A stretch of DNA of 64,000 nt, from NCBI GenBank assembly GCA_021442155.1, contig CM038220.1, positions 80,190,897-80,254,896 of the forward strand. The letters are read 5' to 3'. Shown in pieces: positions 34,840 through 46,185 of the stretch. Source of the DNA: Cymbidium sinense (Eukaryota > Streptophyta > Magnoliopsida > Asparagales > Orchidaceae). Each line of letters starts with the position of its first letter. The stretch's first letter is position 1. The notes below the pieces were generated by a model. That model did not search any database. It worked only from the letters and a program-made list of their open reading frames with translations, and was not told the DNA's origin. Both the position numbers and the translations under genes were made by a program.

Positions 34840-37689
34840 TGTGGGCTCCGAAAATTTTGTCACCGACCTCTTCGATGAAAAGAGTATTTTAAGTGTCTAT
34901 TGTAATTTTAGAGAGAATAGTAGATAGACGCTACCTAGAGATTTTGTTCTTATTTGAGAACTTTAGATGGTTCTAGGTTTCATATAAGCAAGTCCCTATA
35001 GTTAATTACCTCCCATGAGAGAACTTTCGACAAGAATCGTTAGATCACAATGTTTAACATATAAGAAGATGGGAGTTTCAAAATTTAGGTTATAAAATTT
35101 ATCATTTCAGCTTAAAACGGATGGTTGGGGGAATGATGACGTGCCCGATCTAGATCCTATGGTTCCATCATCCCGCGTCAGTAAATCCTCCTACTTAGTC
35201 AAGGAGGTAGTCAACCCACGTAAGGATCTTCATCAACAACACATGTGTTATATTATCCAAGAAATCCTTGTAGACATGGGGTGGTGTTTATCTAAGGAGA
35301 TAATTTTAAATCTACCTTAGAGATAGTCGTTTTCCTATCAAGTATACCATATGATTCACAACTCAAAGGAGCCATGGGAGCATATGTAGTGATCATAATA
35401 TAATGGAGTAACCGCCAAACCACCAATCGAGGACTCGGTCATAATTGCTTCATCTAAGCCTAATTTCAAAAGCCACATAGTTCGGAGGACAGTCACGCTT
35501 ACTAAAGAGATTGATTGAGAGTGAACATAGCAGAACACTTGATTTGACATTGGCTCCTTTGTGAGCTAGAGTTTTCTTAATTTATCACCCCCGATAAACT
35601 ATTGTGGAAGGTGGATAGATTGAGTTTGGTTTAAGTTTTTAATGATAGAGTTTCATTTAAATAATTTCAATTGATATTTGAAAATTGATTAATTTGAATA
35701 TGTTTAAGAGTTTTAGATCCTGTCAACTCTGTTTAGTTGTTAACAGAGTATTAGATCTACTGTCACCTGACAAAATCAATTTTTCAAATATTTCACTGAC
35801 TTGACACTCTTTTTATAGGTTTTTAGGTTTTGTTAACCCGACCCAGTCCTAAGACTAAACTGGGAAGCAACCCGCACATCATCCTCAAATACTTGAATTT
35901 AGGCATTTAGCATAGTGTCGGAGCACATGCGTGTGTATTTACGAATTTAGGTAGTTTTTATTTTTAAATTATGAAATTGATTTTGTATTTTCATTTAATT
36001 CCAATTTTATCCTCAAAATTTCTTTGACATTAAAATTTGCACTTGAAACCTCTATGTCCAAGCACATGTAGGAATTTATAGCTTAGCTAATTTCATCTAA
36101 TTAATGAAATTATTGATCTTGAAAATTATAATTAGAATGAAATCTCTCAATTTTTGATTAAAGAAAGCCCTATGATTTTTATAGGTTTTGATTTAGTATC
36201 GACTTTTGTCTACTTGTACAAATGGTTGCAGATCTGATGGAGAAGAAGGCGTTTTGAAGCTATATGTTCAAAATATAATTTAATTTGTTATCCTAAGAAA
36301 AAGATTTACTCCTCAAAGTAATTCTCATCATTTTTTTTTGTTCAAATTTGATTTTTTTTTTCTTTTATTCAAATTTGATTCCCCCTCTTTTGTTTCTCCC
36401 AATTTCTATAAATAAGACAAAAGGGGGTGTTGCCTATTTTATCTCATTTATTTGAAAGGTTAGAGTTAAGGCATTTGAAAGGAAGTGATTAGGAGCTTCA
36501 GTGGGCTTTCAATTCTGCTTCAATAAATTTTGTAAGTGATTTTTTTTATCTTTCTTTTATTTTTTTTGTTCAAATTTGATTTTTTTTCTTTTATTCAAAT
36601 TTGATTCCCCCTCTTTTGTTTCTCCCAATTTCTATAAATAAGACAAAAGGGGGTGTTGCCTATTTTATCTCATTTATTTGAAAGGTTAGAGTTAAGGCAT
36701 TTGAAAGGAAGTGATTAGGAGCTTCAGTGGGTTTTCAATTTCAATAAATTTTGTAAGTGATTTTTTTATCTTTCTTTATTTTGTTTTATTTTATATATGT
36801 CGTATTTTAATTGACTTTTCGTTTGACGCTATAAAATTAGCTGCAGGTTTTCTTATTTAGCGTTTCTAAGTCAACTCATTTTACCCTCCCATTTTTTCTA
36901 AGTCCAAAGATTTGACACAATTTCGGCAACCTCCTAACATCATCCCGTGGGTCGCATCGGGGTATTTTGGTTTGCTCACACCTATTGAGCATACAGTGGT
37001 ATTTTGCAACACCCAAATTGAGTCAAAAAATGCTTCGCTCACTCGATTTTCAAGTAATAGTCAGCTTGATAAATGTTGATATTTCGAAGCCAATGGAGCA
37101 ATCAATTTCGTGAATGAGATCGCTTTGACTGCATCGACTCCTAACCTTGATATGTGTGCAGACGCATTGACGATTCGGGCGCTTGATCGGTTGATCGTCA
37201 AGTCATGTAATATTTATATCCTGACTAATTTCGACGTTTTGAATGCGATGGAGAAGTCCATTTGTCGATCGGAGGCCAATTGAGTTGATTTCAGTGACGC
37301 ATTGTGCATTTCAGCCTCTATTTGCGCGCTACCACTTCTGATTATTCGACATTCATGCAGACTCATCCAAATTCAGCGCAGATAGTCTCATTTGATAGAT
37401 TTTGACATTTTAAAGTTAATGGCACAATTAATTTCATAAACGAAGGTCGCTCGAATCAGCCTTCACTCGATATGCCTATCGATACATCGATAGCTCGAGC
37501 TTAATCGACATCGTTAGATTTTGTAATATTTTTGATCAATTTTCGAGCATGATGGCAAAGTCCGCTCATCGACGGAGATCATTTCAAATCGACGCCCACT
37601 TCATTTTGAACCCATGATTGCTTCCGAAGTCCATCGAATTCAATTTGTAGACTTGTCTTGAATTTATGACACGCATATGAAGGTCAACA
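34840..37689 (-). repeat. LTR L7 (3' LTR of the large element)
   Basis: It runs from TGTGGGCTCC (image of the LTR end) to AGGTCAACA (image of TGTTGACCT). Compared with L5 and L8 it lacks the leader, hairpins and (TA)n tract, joining the antisense-TATA side directly to half-units at about 36,940-37,010. A 228-bp tandem duplication sits at 36,334-36,785. Confidence 0.82.
36334..36785 (+). repeat. Tandem duplication of the antisense TATA/donor block in L7
   Basis: Two nearly identical units of about 228 bp each contain TTCAAATTTGATT runs, TATAAATAA (36,407 and 36,633) and GTAAGT (36,532 and 36,753). The unit length places the whole candidate antisense promoter twice in a row. Confidence 0.88.
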
Positions 37690-39329
37690 AATGTGATTCG
37701 CGCCTGAAGCGAGTCACATTTGTTGCAAACTAGTTGGCCTTTTGGGTTGGTCATAGAACTTGGATCATTTCAGCTTCGCTTGCCACATCTTACCGAAGCT
37801 GATTTGTCATTAGTTTATGTGACATGCTAAACGACGGGGATTGACCGATTTGTCAGAATCGACTTGTCGGATAGATAAGAGTTTTTACACCATCTACTAT
37901 CTACTTCAATGGCTTTGCTGAAGATCTATTTCTTTTATATCCTTGCGGATTTGAGCCTCCTTCGACCCTGGATTTATGTTTGGTTGGGTTTGATGGAGGA
38001 ATTGGTCTGCTTGTTTTTATGATGGATTCCACTGTGAAATCGGTTTATCCATGCTTGATCGGATTTGAAATTTCTTATGTCCTAGCTTTGAGCTTGACAG
38101 ACTTGATGAAGGACTAACCTGATTTATCAATATTGACTTGTTAGGAAGTGTATGCACTCCATGAATTTACGCTTTGACAAATTCGAAGGTTACATACGAT
38201 GACCCATTTTTTATATAGGTCAATGTTGAGTTATTAGTCTAGCAACGCAGCTTTAATATCAATAATCATGAAATTTCTTTAGTTCAGCCATCGGCTTTGT
38301 ATGAAATATGGAATTGCTTCCTCCCCCCTTTTCTCGCTTTAACTTGATGAGGAGATGACTTTGAGCTGATTCGAGATCATTTGATAGATTGAAATATCTA
38401 TCATTTTAATATGAAGATTGATTTGAGGTAGCCGAATGATTGAAGCAAAGAGATCTTTGATCCCGGTTGCTTGTAATCACCGAAGCTATCCGATTGATCA
38501 AGTTATCTTCATTGGACCGATGAGCGGAGTTCTTTTCACCGCTGAATTTTTCTACGCTTGTTGAGTGAGGAGAGCCGCGAACTCCATATTTGGGCTTGTT
38601 GAGTTGACCTTAGAACCTACTTGAGTCTTCGACTTAAGCTGTAGTGGGTTGATGGTTTTGTCATCAGACTGACGAACATGGGCTCTTTCACTGCGGCCTT
38701 TTTATTGCGGCTTGTTGAGTGAGGAGACCGTCAGCAACTCAACCATTTATGGGCTTGTTGAGTCCTACCTTTAGAACCCATCCGTGTCCTAAACTTCAGG
38801 ATGTAGAGATTGATGTTTCTCCAATTCAGTTGATTGAAGCTTTCGAAATCGGGAGTTCTTTTGACTTGATCTCTATAATTTGGCAAATCTGGGAGATAAA
38901 TTTCTTGACATTTAAGGCTGTCTTTTTATGCATAGAAATATATATTTTTTTTGTTCATGCAAGACTCTGCAACTTTAACAGTAACAATTATGGATACATC
39001 CAGGGATTTCAGCGTAAAGCTCGATGTCAACCTGAATAAGAATATATTTGAGGATCTCGTCTTATGGCACATTGTCAACTCAAATAAACTTGGTATAAAT
39101 TAAAAAAATACCCTTATTTTGTAGGGGGAATTCTAAAGTATTTTTAAGGGGAATTTCAAGATGAAAATATGCAAATACATCAATATTCGAATTGATGTAC
39201 TCTAAAGGGGATTTTAACATACAACATTGATTTCATATGTATATAAAAAAATCTAAAAAAATGCCCTGTAGGGGATTTCTATTGTACTTTGGGAATGCAT
39301 TTCATCTATAATACTTTTTTATTACCGGA
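37690..39329 (-). mobile_element. 3' untranslated region of the large element
   Basis: It lies between the integrase end and the 3' LTR and matches 1-1,576 inverted. It contains two direct copies of a roughly 150-bp motif (GCTTGTTGAGTGAGGAG at about 38,557 and 38,708). Beside the LTR is an inverted repeat with arms 37,690-37,701 and 37,709-37,720. No protein domain was recognised; the 106-residue plus-strand frame at 38,719-39,039 is a shadow. Confidence 0.7.
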
Positions 39330-40342
39330 TTGGCGCATTGGTCTTTCACCCTTTAGGTTGATGAGTTGGTATGCCACTTCTTGATACAATTTTTCAATGA
39401 CAAAAGGGCCTTCCCAATTAGGCTCAAATTTTTGATTGGGAATAATTGGTCTTCTCAGCACCAGGACCAATTCTCCTTTTTGGAATGTTCAAGGCCGCAC
39501 CGTATGGTCAAAAGCCTGGAAATCTTTGCTCGATAGACTTCCAGATTTTGATGAGCTTGTAATCTAACTTCATCAAGCGCGTCGAGTTCCTCCATTCTCA
39601 GACGAGCATTTTGATCTCCAGTTAGATTGTACTAGAAAGCTACTCAAAGGGAAGGCAACTCAACTTTGAGCGAAGAATTGCTTCAGTTCCAAATACCAAT
39701 GAATAGGGAGTGGCTTTAGTCAGCATCTTGTAGGTAGTTCGATATGCCCATAGAGCCTCTACTAGCTTGGTATGTCATTCTCTCTTATTTTTAGTAAGGA
39801 TCTTCTTGAGCAGCTTGACTAATATCTTGTTGAAAGCCTCCGCCAAACCATTTGCTTTTGGATTATATATTGAAGAGTATCGTCAATCAATTTTGTGTCG
39901 CTCGATAAATCTATAAATTTTTGCACTTTTGAAAGTTGTGCCATTGTTAGAAATTATTCGATGTGGCACTCCGAATCTATAGACCATATTATGTGTGAAG
40001 AATTTGATCACTCGATTAGCAGTAACTTCTTTAAATGGAGTAGCTTCAACCCACTTAGAGAAATAATCAGTTGCTGCTAGGATGAAGCAATGTTCAACCC
40101 ACGACATCGATTGGTTCAATTACCGTAATTACCAACATTCAATGGTTAGGATGTTATTATTATGGATTTGGAGGTTGATGGATGAGATCCCCATGTACTT
40201 GACACTGATGACACTTCTTAGTGTGATTAATATAATTTCTCACCATATACGACCAATAATAACCCATCCTTTTGATCTTTCCTGCCATCTTGGGACCTGA
40301 CTGATGTGCATCACAAATTCCTTCATGAACTTCAACCATCAC
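39330..40342 (-). pseudogene. Retrotransposon integrase, degenerate
   Basis: The zinc-binding part (40,160-40,342) shows VHEGICDAHQSG and CHQCQVHGD, an HHCC motif. The catalytic core (39,883-40,119) shows ATDYFSKWVEATPFKEVTAN and VPHRIISNNGTTFKS, where the second catalytic Asp of the usual ITDNGTxF is Asn. Across shifts, ANGLAEAFNKILVKLLKKIL (39,800-39,860) carries the core Glu. The C-terminal part reads MEELDALDEVRLQA and GELVLVLRRPIIPNQ-like residues to about 39,340. Several stops separate these parts. The enzyme would join element DNA to the genome; this copy should be inactive. Confidence 0.85.
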
Positions 40343-40543
40343 TTTGCTTCTTCATTACCAGCATCGTAGCCACATTTGTTCAAAGGATCTACGATATAAA
40401 GTATTATTGATGAAAGCATAGCGTAGCATTCTCTTCTCGATTTGAGCTGATAGTGATTTATTATTTGACAATTTGCCCTCTTTAAAGTAGTCGATGAAGG
40501 CTTATCTCCAATCATGTGACTCTTCTATAACAAAGGCTTCACA

Positions 40544-41149
40544 CTAATTTTCTGAGGCAATGTCATTCTTAGCTCTTCTTGGTATAACTTCTTGTTGATT
40601 TTGGAGAGTATGAGGAGCAACCTGAGTCGCATCCTGCTGAGTCAAACTTATTAACCCGTCTACCTGTGGGGATTGATACTTTACTGATGTTAGAACTCGT
40701 CCAGTAAATATGCTGATCATGACATAATCACCATTTATACTTATCATTTCTTTAGCTAGTTTTGCTAAGCAATCAATTTTACTATTCTTGGATCGAGAGA
40801 CTCGAGTTAATGTGATATTTGGTATATGTTTCATAAGCTCGAGAACTCGCTTGTGATAGAAAGCTAACTCAAGCTTGTTGATTTTATAGATGCCAAGTAC
40901 TTGATTTATAATAAGTTGAGAATCGCCAAAAATATGCAGGTTCCGAATTCCTATGAAAATAGCTTCTTCAAGACCCACCACTAATGCTTCATATTCAGCT
41001 TCATTATTAGTTCTTGGCTCGGTCAATCCATATGATCGTCTCATTATCCCTCCTTCTGGTGTTATGAAGATAATGTTGATTCCTGCTCTTGCTCTTGAGA
41101 AATTTAAATATTGGACTTGTTTGATCGATGAGGTCTCATCGAAGTACAT
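40544..41149 (-). pseudogene. Second (archaeal-like) RNase H domain of the Tat-type pol
   Basis: A 201-residue open frame begins MYFDETSS, then RARAGINIIFITPEGGIM, NNEAEYEALVVGLEEA, IFGDSQLIINQVLG and SKIDCLAKLAKEM. The order D...E...D...D matches the extra RNase H that Tat-lineage retrotransposons carry besides the pol RNase H. The usual FDGS is FDET here. This is one of the longest uninterrupted frames of the element, but flanking domains are broken. Confidence 0.85.
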
Positions 41150-41212
41150 TTTTCAAATTTGTGATTTTTCTTTTCATGAATGAGCATAATTTGCTCATCA
41201 GGTAATTCATCA

Positions 41213-41712
41213 TTAAGAGAAGAGTATGGGATGTACAGCTAAAAAATCTACTAAGACTTGTCCATTCACTGCTTTCTGCGGAACGTATGCGATATCAAAT
41301 TGCAAAAGCAATACTGCCCATCTTACCAAGCGACCTTTCAATGATTTCTTGTCATCAAGTACTTTAGTTGATCGATCTTTGAGATGAGTGTAATCTTGTG
41401 AGATAACATAAAATGACGAAGCTTTTGGACTGCAAAGATCAATGTTAAACAATGCTTCTCTATCAGAGAGTATCTCATTTCTGCTCCAATCAGCCTTCGA
41501 CTGATATAATAAATAGCATTCTCTTTTCCTTTTTCATTGTATTGTGCTAGTAATGCTCCAAGGGACTCTTCTAATGCAACTATGTATAGAATGAGAGGCT
41601 TCTCAGGAGTAGGCACTGCAAGGATTGGTGGATTTAATAAGTAGCTTTTAATGCTATTGAAGGCTTCCTGACACTCCTTGTCCCATTTGAATGGAGCATC
41701 CTTCTTCATCAA
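41213..41712 (-). pseudogene. Pol RNase H domain
   Basis: Two overlapping frames give KWDKECQEAFNSIKSYLLNP, then LILYIVALEESLGALLAQ, AIYYISRRLIGAEMRYS, EKHCLTLIFAVQKLRHF and, in the next frame, KGRLVRWAVLLLQFDIAYVP and GQVLVDFLA. These are the RT-linked RNase H segments of Ty3/gypsy elements. A frameshift near 41,400 separates them. Confidence 0.88.
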
Positions 41713-41749
41713 CCTTGCAAATGGTTGACAACGTCCTGATAGATTTGAT

Positions 41750-42480
41750 ATAAATCGATGGATGAATGTGAGTTATCCTTATAAAGAACGGAGCTGATGC
41801 AAACTCTTCGGTGGAGGCATCTCCATAATTGCCTTAATTTTAGCAGGATCAATTTAATACTGACGCATACAATGTACCTAGAATTTTCAAGGATACCAAT
41901 GCACATTTTAGAGGGTTCATCTTGAGATCATATTTTTTGATTCTCTCAAGTACAATTCTCAAGTCTTCGAAATGATTTTCACAGTTTAGGCTCTTCACCA
42001 CTAAATCGTCGACATAACATTCCACTTTTTGATAAATCAACTCATCAAAAATACGTGTCATAGCTCTTTGGTATGTAGCTCCAGCATTTTTCAAACCAAA
42101 ATGTATGATTGTATAATAATAGATACCAATAGGTGTTTTGAACGATGTATATTTTTCATCTTCAGGTGCCATTTCTATTTGGTTATATCCTGACGATCCA
42201 TCCATGAATGAAACATGTCATAGTTGGAAGTGTTGTCCACCAATAATTCTGATATGGGAAGCGAAAAGTCATCTTTTGGGCACGCCTTATTTAGGTCCCG
42301 GAAGTCAATGTAGAGACAGATTAGACCATTCTTCTTTCTAACTAGGACAATGTTGGCTATCCAATCTACATACTTCTCCTCCTGGATGAAGCCTGCTTCG
42401 ATTAGCTTCTTAGTTTCTGCAATCACTTGTTCTTCAATCTCCAATATCATTTGCCTAGGAGCTTGCTTAACAGGCGTTGC
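41750..42480 (-). pseudogene. Reverse transcriptase, degenerate
   Basis: One frame (42,175-42,450) has KKLIEAGFIQEEKYVDWIAN, VLVRKKNGLICLYIDFRDLN and KACPKDDFSLP. The next (41,849-42,205) has MDGSSGYNQIEMAPEDEKYT, GLKNAGATYQRAMTRIF and CYVDDLVVKS. The YVDD catalytic pair and the LNKACPKDxF motif are typical of plant Ty3/gypsy RT. A frameshift near 42,200 and a stop near 41,860 break the domain. Confidence 0.9.
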
Positions 42481-43682
42481 ATCTGGTTTGATAGCTAATT
42501 TGTGAACTGCTACATCGGATAAGCTGCATTGAATATTTCCGTAAAAGCAATCCCCTCAATTCACAAAGTAACATTTTCATCTCTTCAACTTTTTCATCAG
42601 GCAGAAGGGCACTGACGAAAGTTAGATGGGGATCATCTTCAGCTCCTAGGTTGACTTCTTTGAGTTCATCCATAGGTGTTATTTGTCCACCATCTTCAAG
42701 CTCTTCAGGTGTGGGCTTTGCTTTTACTTCATCATTTTTAGGAAGAATTTGATGTGAATCATCTTCTTCATCACTAAGAGTTTCTATCTCAGCTTCTATT
42801 ATATTAAATTGATTTTCTTGATTTGGGTGCAGAATCAAGTGTCTTAGGGAGAGTCGACATTGCCATCTTTCTTCCTCCTTGCTTCTGCTCTTTCATTTTG
42901 TAAAATTACTCTTTAGTTTTTGAAGTGGATGCTACCGCTTCAAGAGGCTTTGTTGGCTTAGGCTCTTTGAGGATGAAGTACTTTGCATCTTCATAGATTT
43001 TTGCTTCATTGATGAGGAGAATGGTTGTAGGTTACCAAGAATTCAATTCTTCTCCATCCTTCGATACTTCATACATTGATGCATAGTTGATGGGATCATG
43101 CCATACTCATGCACCACCATACCTAAGAGAGCTTTAAATGATGTATCAGCATCGATTACATGAAACTTATCTTTTGTATATAAATCTTTGAACTTGAGTG
43201 GGAGAATAAACGAACCCAAAGTTTTTTTTCCCTTTTTCATTGAAGCCGTGAACCATCAATTTATCTCTTCCAAGATGTTGGATATCGAGTGATAATCCTC
43301 TTAATACCTTTAGACTCATGAGATTGATAGAAGAACCTGGATCAATCAATATGCGACTAATTGAGATGCCATCACTCTCTGCAGTAACATATAGAGGATG
43401 ATTGTGATCTGCTATTCCCAACATAAGATCTTCTTCAAAAAATGTGATTATTGGGAGATCTTGAGTTTGCAATGCTTCGATCATGCATTTTTCAGCAAAG
43501 TAAGCTTCATAACTCTCCGGATCTTTGAGAGCATGTATCAAAGTTTCTCGGAGGTCTTTTGACATCAAGAGAGTCTCGTACACACTCGTGGGATCTTTCT
43601 TATGTGATAAAATATTATAATCTATCTTCGCTGATTTAGGCTTTTCTAGAATTTCTAGGAATAATATCTTCATTGACTTCAA
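42467..43682 (-). pseudogene. Aspartic protease region and pol linker
   Basis: The 171-residue frame at 43,167-43,682 includes HPLYVTAESDGISISRILID then PGSSINLMSLKVLRGLSLDI, the retropepsin-like active-site region in the DPGSS form. The frame at 43,043-43,240 continues GSFILPLKFKDLYTKDKFHV and IDADTSFKALLGM (family: FHVIDADTSYxxLLGRPW). An acidic linker follows (42,467-42,838). Shifts and stops lie near 43,170 and 42,850-43,040. Confidence 0.8.
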
Positions 43683-44600
43683 TTTATTTGTTTTTGTTTA
43701 TTTGCATTTTCCTTCTTTGATGAAGGTGGTAAGACTTTACCACTTCTCAACTGAACTTGAATAACTTTGTCTCGCTCAGATTCTTTTGAAGAAGCAATTT
43801 CTTCAAATTTCCCTCTTATTCTGGAAGCTTGGCCAAAAGGGTTTGACTCCTTTTTCAATGACATACATTTCATACGTGACGATATCGATGAGTCTGACTC
43901 TTCCCCATCGGGAAAACATAGATCTTCATCTGAATTATTATTATCTTGTTGAGTTATTAAACAAAATTCAGACACTAGCTCCATAAGCTCTTCTTGCTTT
44001 CCTGATAAAAATTTTGATGGGTTGGTCGAGAGTGTCTGACTATCCTTATCATCTCAGAGTAACTAATGTTGAAGAATATCTGACATCACACAGATGATTC
44101 GGCACGTCTCTATTGGATAAGACTCACCATTATCTTCTTCATCTGATTCAGCAATGCGAAGTTTAGGCATGAAGTTTGCAAGCCTAAATGGCTTTCTTGC
44201 CGGCTGGTGATACTCCTTTAGATTGTTAATAATCTTTTGAGTTGTAGTTCTCTTCTTGATCTTCTTTTTCTTAGCCAGCTTCTTTGATCTATTGGGCCTG
44301 CGTTTGGTAGACCGCTTCTCATGCTGTGATGAAGTAGTCTTATTAGAGTGTCGCTGAGGAGCCCAAATACTTGGTTTAGGAATCTCTCTTAAATCTAATA
44401 TAGGTTCAAGTGGTGATTTTCACTTAACCCTTGGGATGTATTTTAGTTGCTTTAACATCTTCACACTCTTCTTGGAAACTATTGTTTGTTATTCTTCAGT
44501 CTGAGCTAATTCCTCCTTCTATTTGCCTTTGTTGGATGTTACGGAAGAGGACGTAATCATCCTCGTAGACTCTCTTTTAAGATTGACTAGAATACTATCG
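43679..44600 (-). pseudogene. Gag C-terminal/linker region
   Basis: Charged low-complexity sequence. The frame at 43,679-43,984 begins MELVSEFCLITQQDNNNSDE and is rich in Asp, Ser and Lys. Upstream on the minus strand a basic stretch (KRSTKRRPNRSKKLAKKKKI at about 44,250-44,310) could bind nucleic acid. No enzyme motif is seen. Confidence 0.55.
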
Positions 44601-46010
44601 GATGGTGTAAATTCACCTAGCTGATACTTCCTTTCTAGCCAATCTTTGAATATATAACAATCTTCAATAGGGTGAATGATCATTCAATGATAGGGACAGT
44701 AGTTTGGATTATTGACTTAATCATCTTCTTCAGGCCTTTTGATTTATGATAACTGTAAACCAGCTTTGACTTCTTGCCGAAAAAATTTAGTCACACTGTC
44801 CCTTCTAAAGGGATATTCTTTGTTCATCATTTCTTTAAGAGATGGTCGCATTCGCTCATCATCTCTTGTAGCTTATTTTGGATGCTCCCCAACACTTAGA
44901 AAAGCCCGAGGTTTGTCATTACCTCCTAGTACTAATTTTGGCTATGGATTAGAATAAATAGACTTTTTACTCTTATTATCATTGTACACTGGTTGCTTTC
45001 ATTTATCCACGTTTGTATATCACCCGTTTTTTGCCATTTGAATTATAAGAAGCAGCATGACTTTCATTTCTTCTTGAGTCTGAATGTTTGTTTCTCTTTG
45101 TTTTATCTGCATAGACTTCAGACTTAGGGTGATTAAACTTTTCAAATTTAGCCACTCTATCGAGCAAGTCCTGGAATGTTACAATCGACATCATGCATAG
45201 GAATGGTGTCATTTTATCATCCTTATTGCCCATTAGCAATTGGATCGCATGGTCTTCTTCCAACTGTTACTCACACTTCATACTTAGATTGCGCCTACGA
45301 CCTATGAATTTTATCATTGACTCATCTTTCCTCCTTTTCAACAAAGCAAAGTCAGTGATTGTGATTTTCTAGGTTGCACTGGTGAACCTTTTCACAAATA
45401 TGGTCTCCAATTTAGCAAATATTTTAACTGAATCATTTGGCAATTCTGCATACCATTCAAAAGCGGCCGAGGTCAAGCTACTAACGAATTGATAGAAAAG
45501 TAGTGCATCGTTTTCTCCTATGTTACCACAAGTAGCCTTAAATTGGGCCAGATGTTGCTTTGGATTACCAAGCTCATTAAAAGTATTAAATTTTGGCACT
45601 GAGTAACCTTTTGGGTATGACATTTGGTCATATTCAATTTGGGTAAGGCGACTACTCACCGACTTTTACTCGAGGGCTATGGCCTTTATCTTTTCATTAT
45701 TTTTTTTAGCTGAGCAGTTGTTACAGTTCCTTGTGTGCTAGCCAGATTTTGAATTGTCAGCTGGAGAGGTGTTTGATTAACTTCATCTCTCGCTTCATGC
45801 ATGGCATGTGATGTAGGAGCTTGAGGTACCACAGTGGCTGGTGGTATGAAAGTTGCATTGTTAACTACCTGCTTGTTAACAGAGAAGACAGGTGATATGA
45901 TATTCTTCTATAACATCTCCATCATAATATTCATTTGTACTATCATATCATTCATTTTGATACCAAGCTGTGCAATCTCCTTGTCTTTGGCCTCCATTTT
46001 AGCATTTCTC
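44600..46010 (-). pseudogene. Gag (retrotransposon capsid-like) with zinc-binding tail
   Basis: A coiled-coil-like start (about 45,920-46,005) precedes the core frame at 45,369-45,659, which reads YPKGYSVPKFNTFNELGNPK, QHLAQFKATCGNIGENDALL and AAFEWYAELPNDSVK, a Retrotrans_gag domain. The frame at 45,003-45,263 includes FQDLLDRVAKFEKF. Further on (about 44,630-44,715) a NYCPYH...HPIEDCYIFKDW segment resembles the Cys/His motif of Tat-type gag. Stops near 45,300 and 44,730 break it. Confidence 0.82.
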
Positions 46011-46185
46011 TTTTGCTCTCTAGCTAGCCATGGCGTCAATCAAGACTGAGTTCTTCCTCTTTTCTATTTCTTATTCTGTTCGCTCCTTGCTCATTTTCAG
46101 AAAGCTTGGTTCTCCTTGTGCATTTGCGAGATTGTTCTTTGAGCTATCTGACAATCTGATTATAAAAGCGTGTACTAGGCGATCA

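Noticed and set aside
38719..39039. 106-residue plus-strand frame
   Set aside because: It lies in the 3' untranslated part of a minus-strand element and is not kept open in the copy at 1-560.
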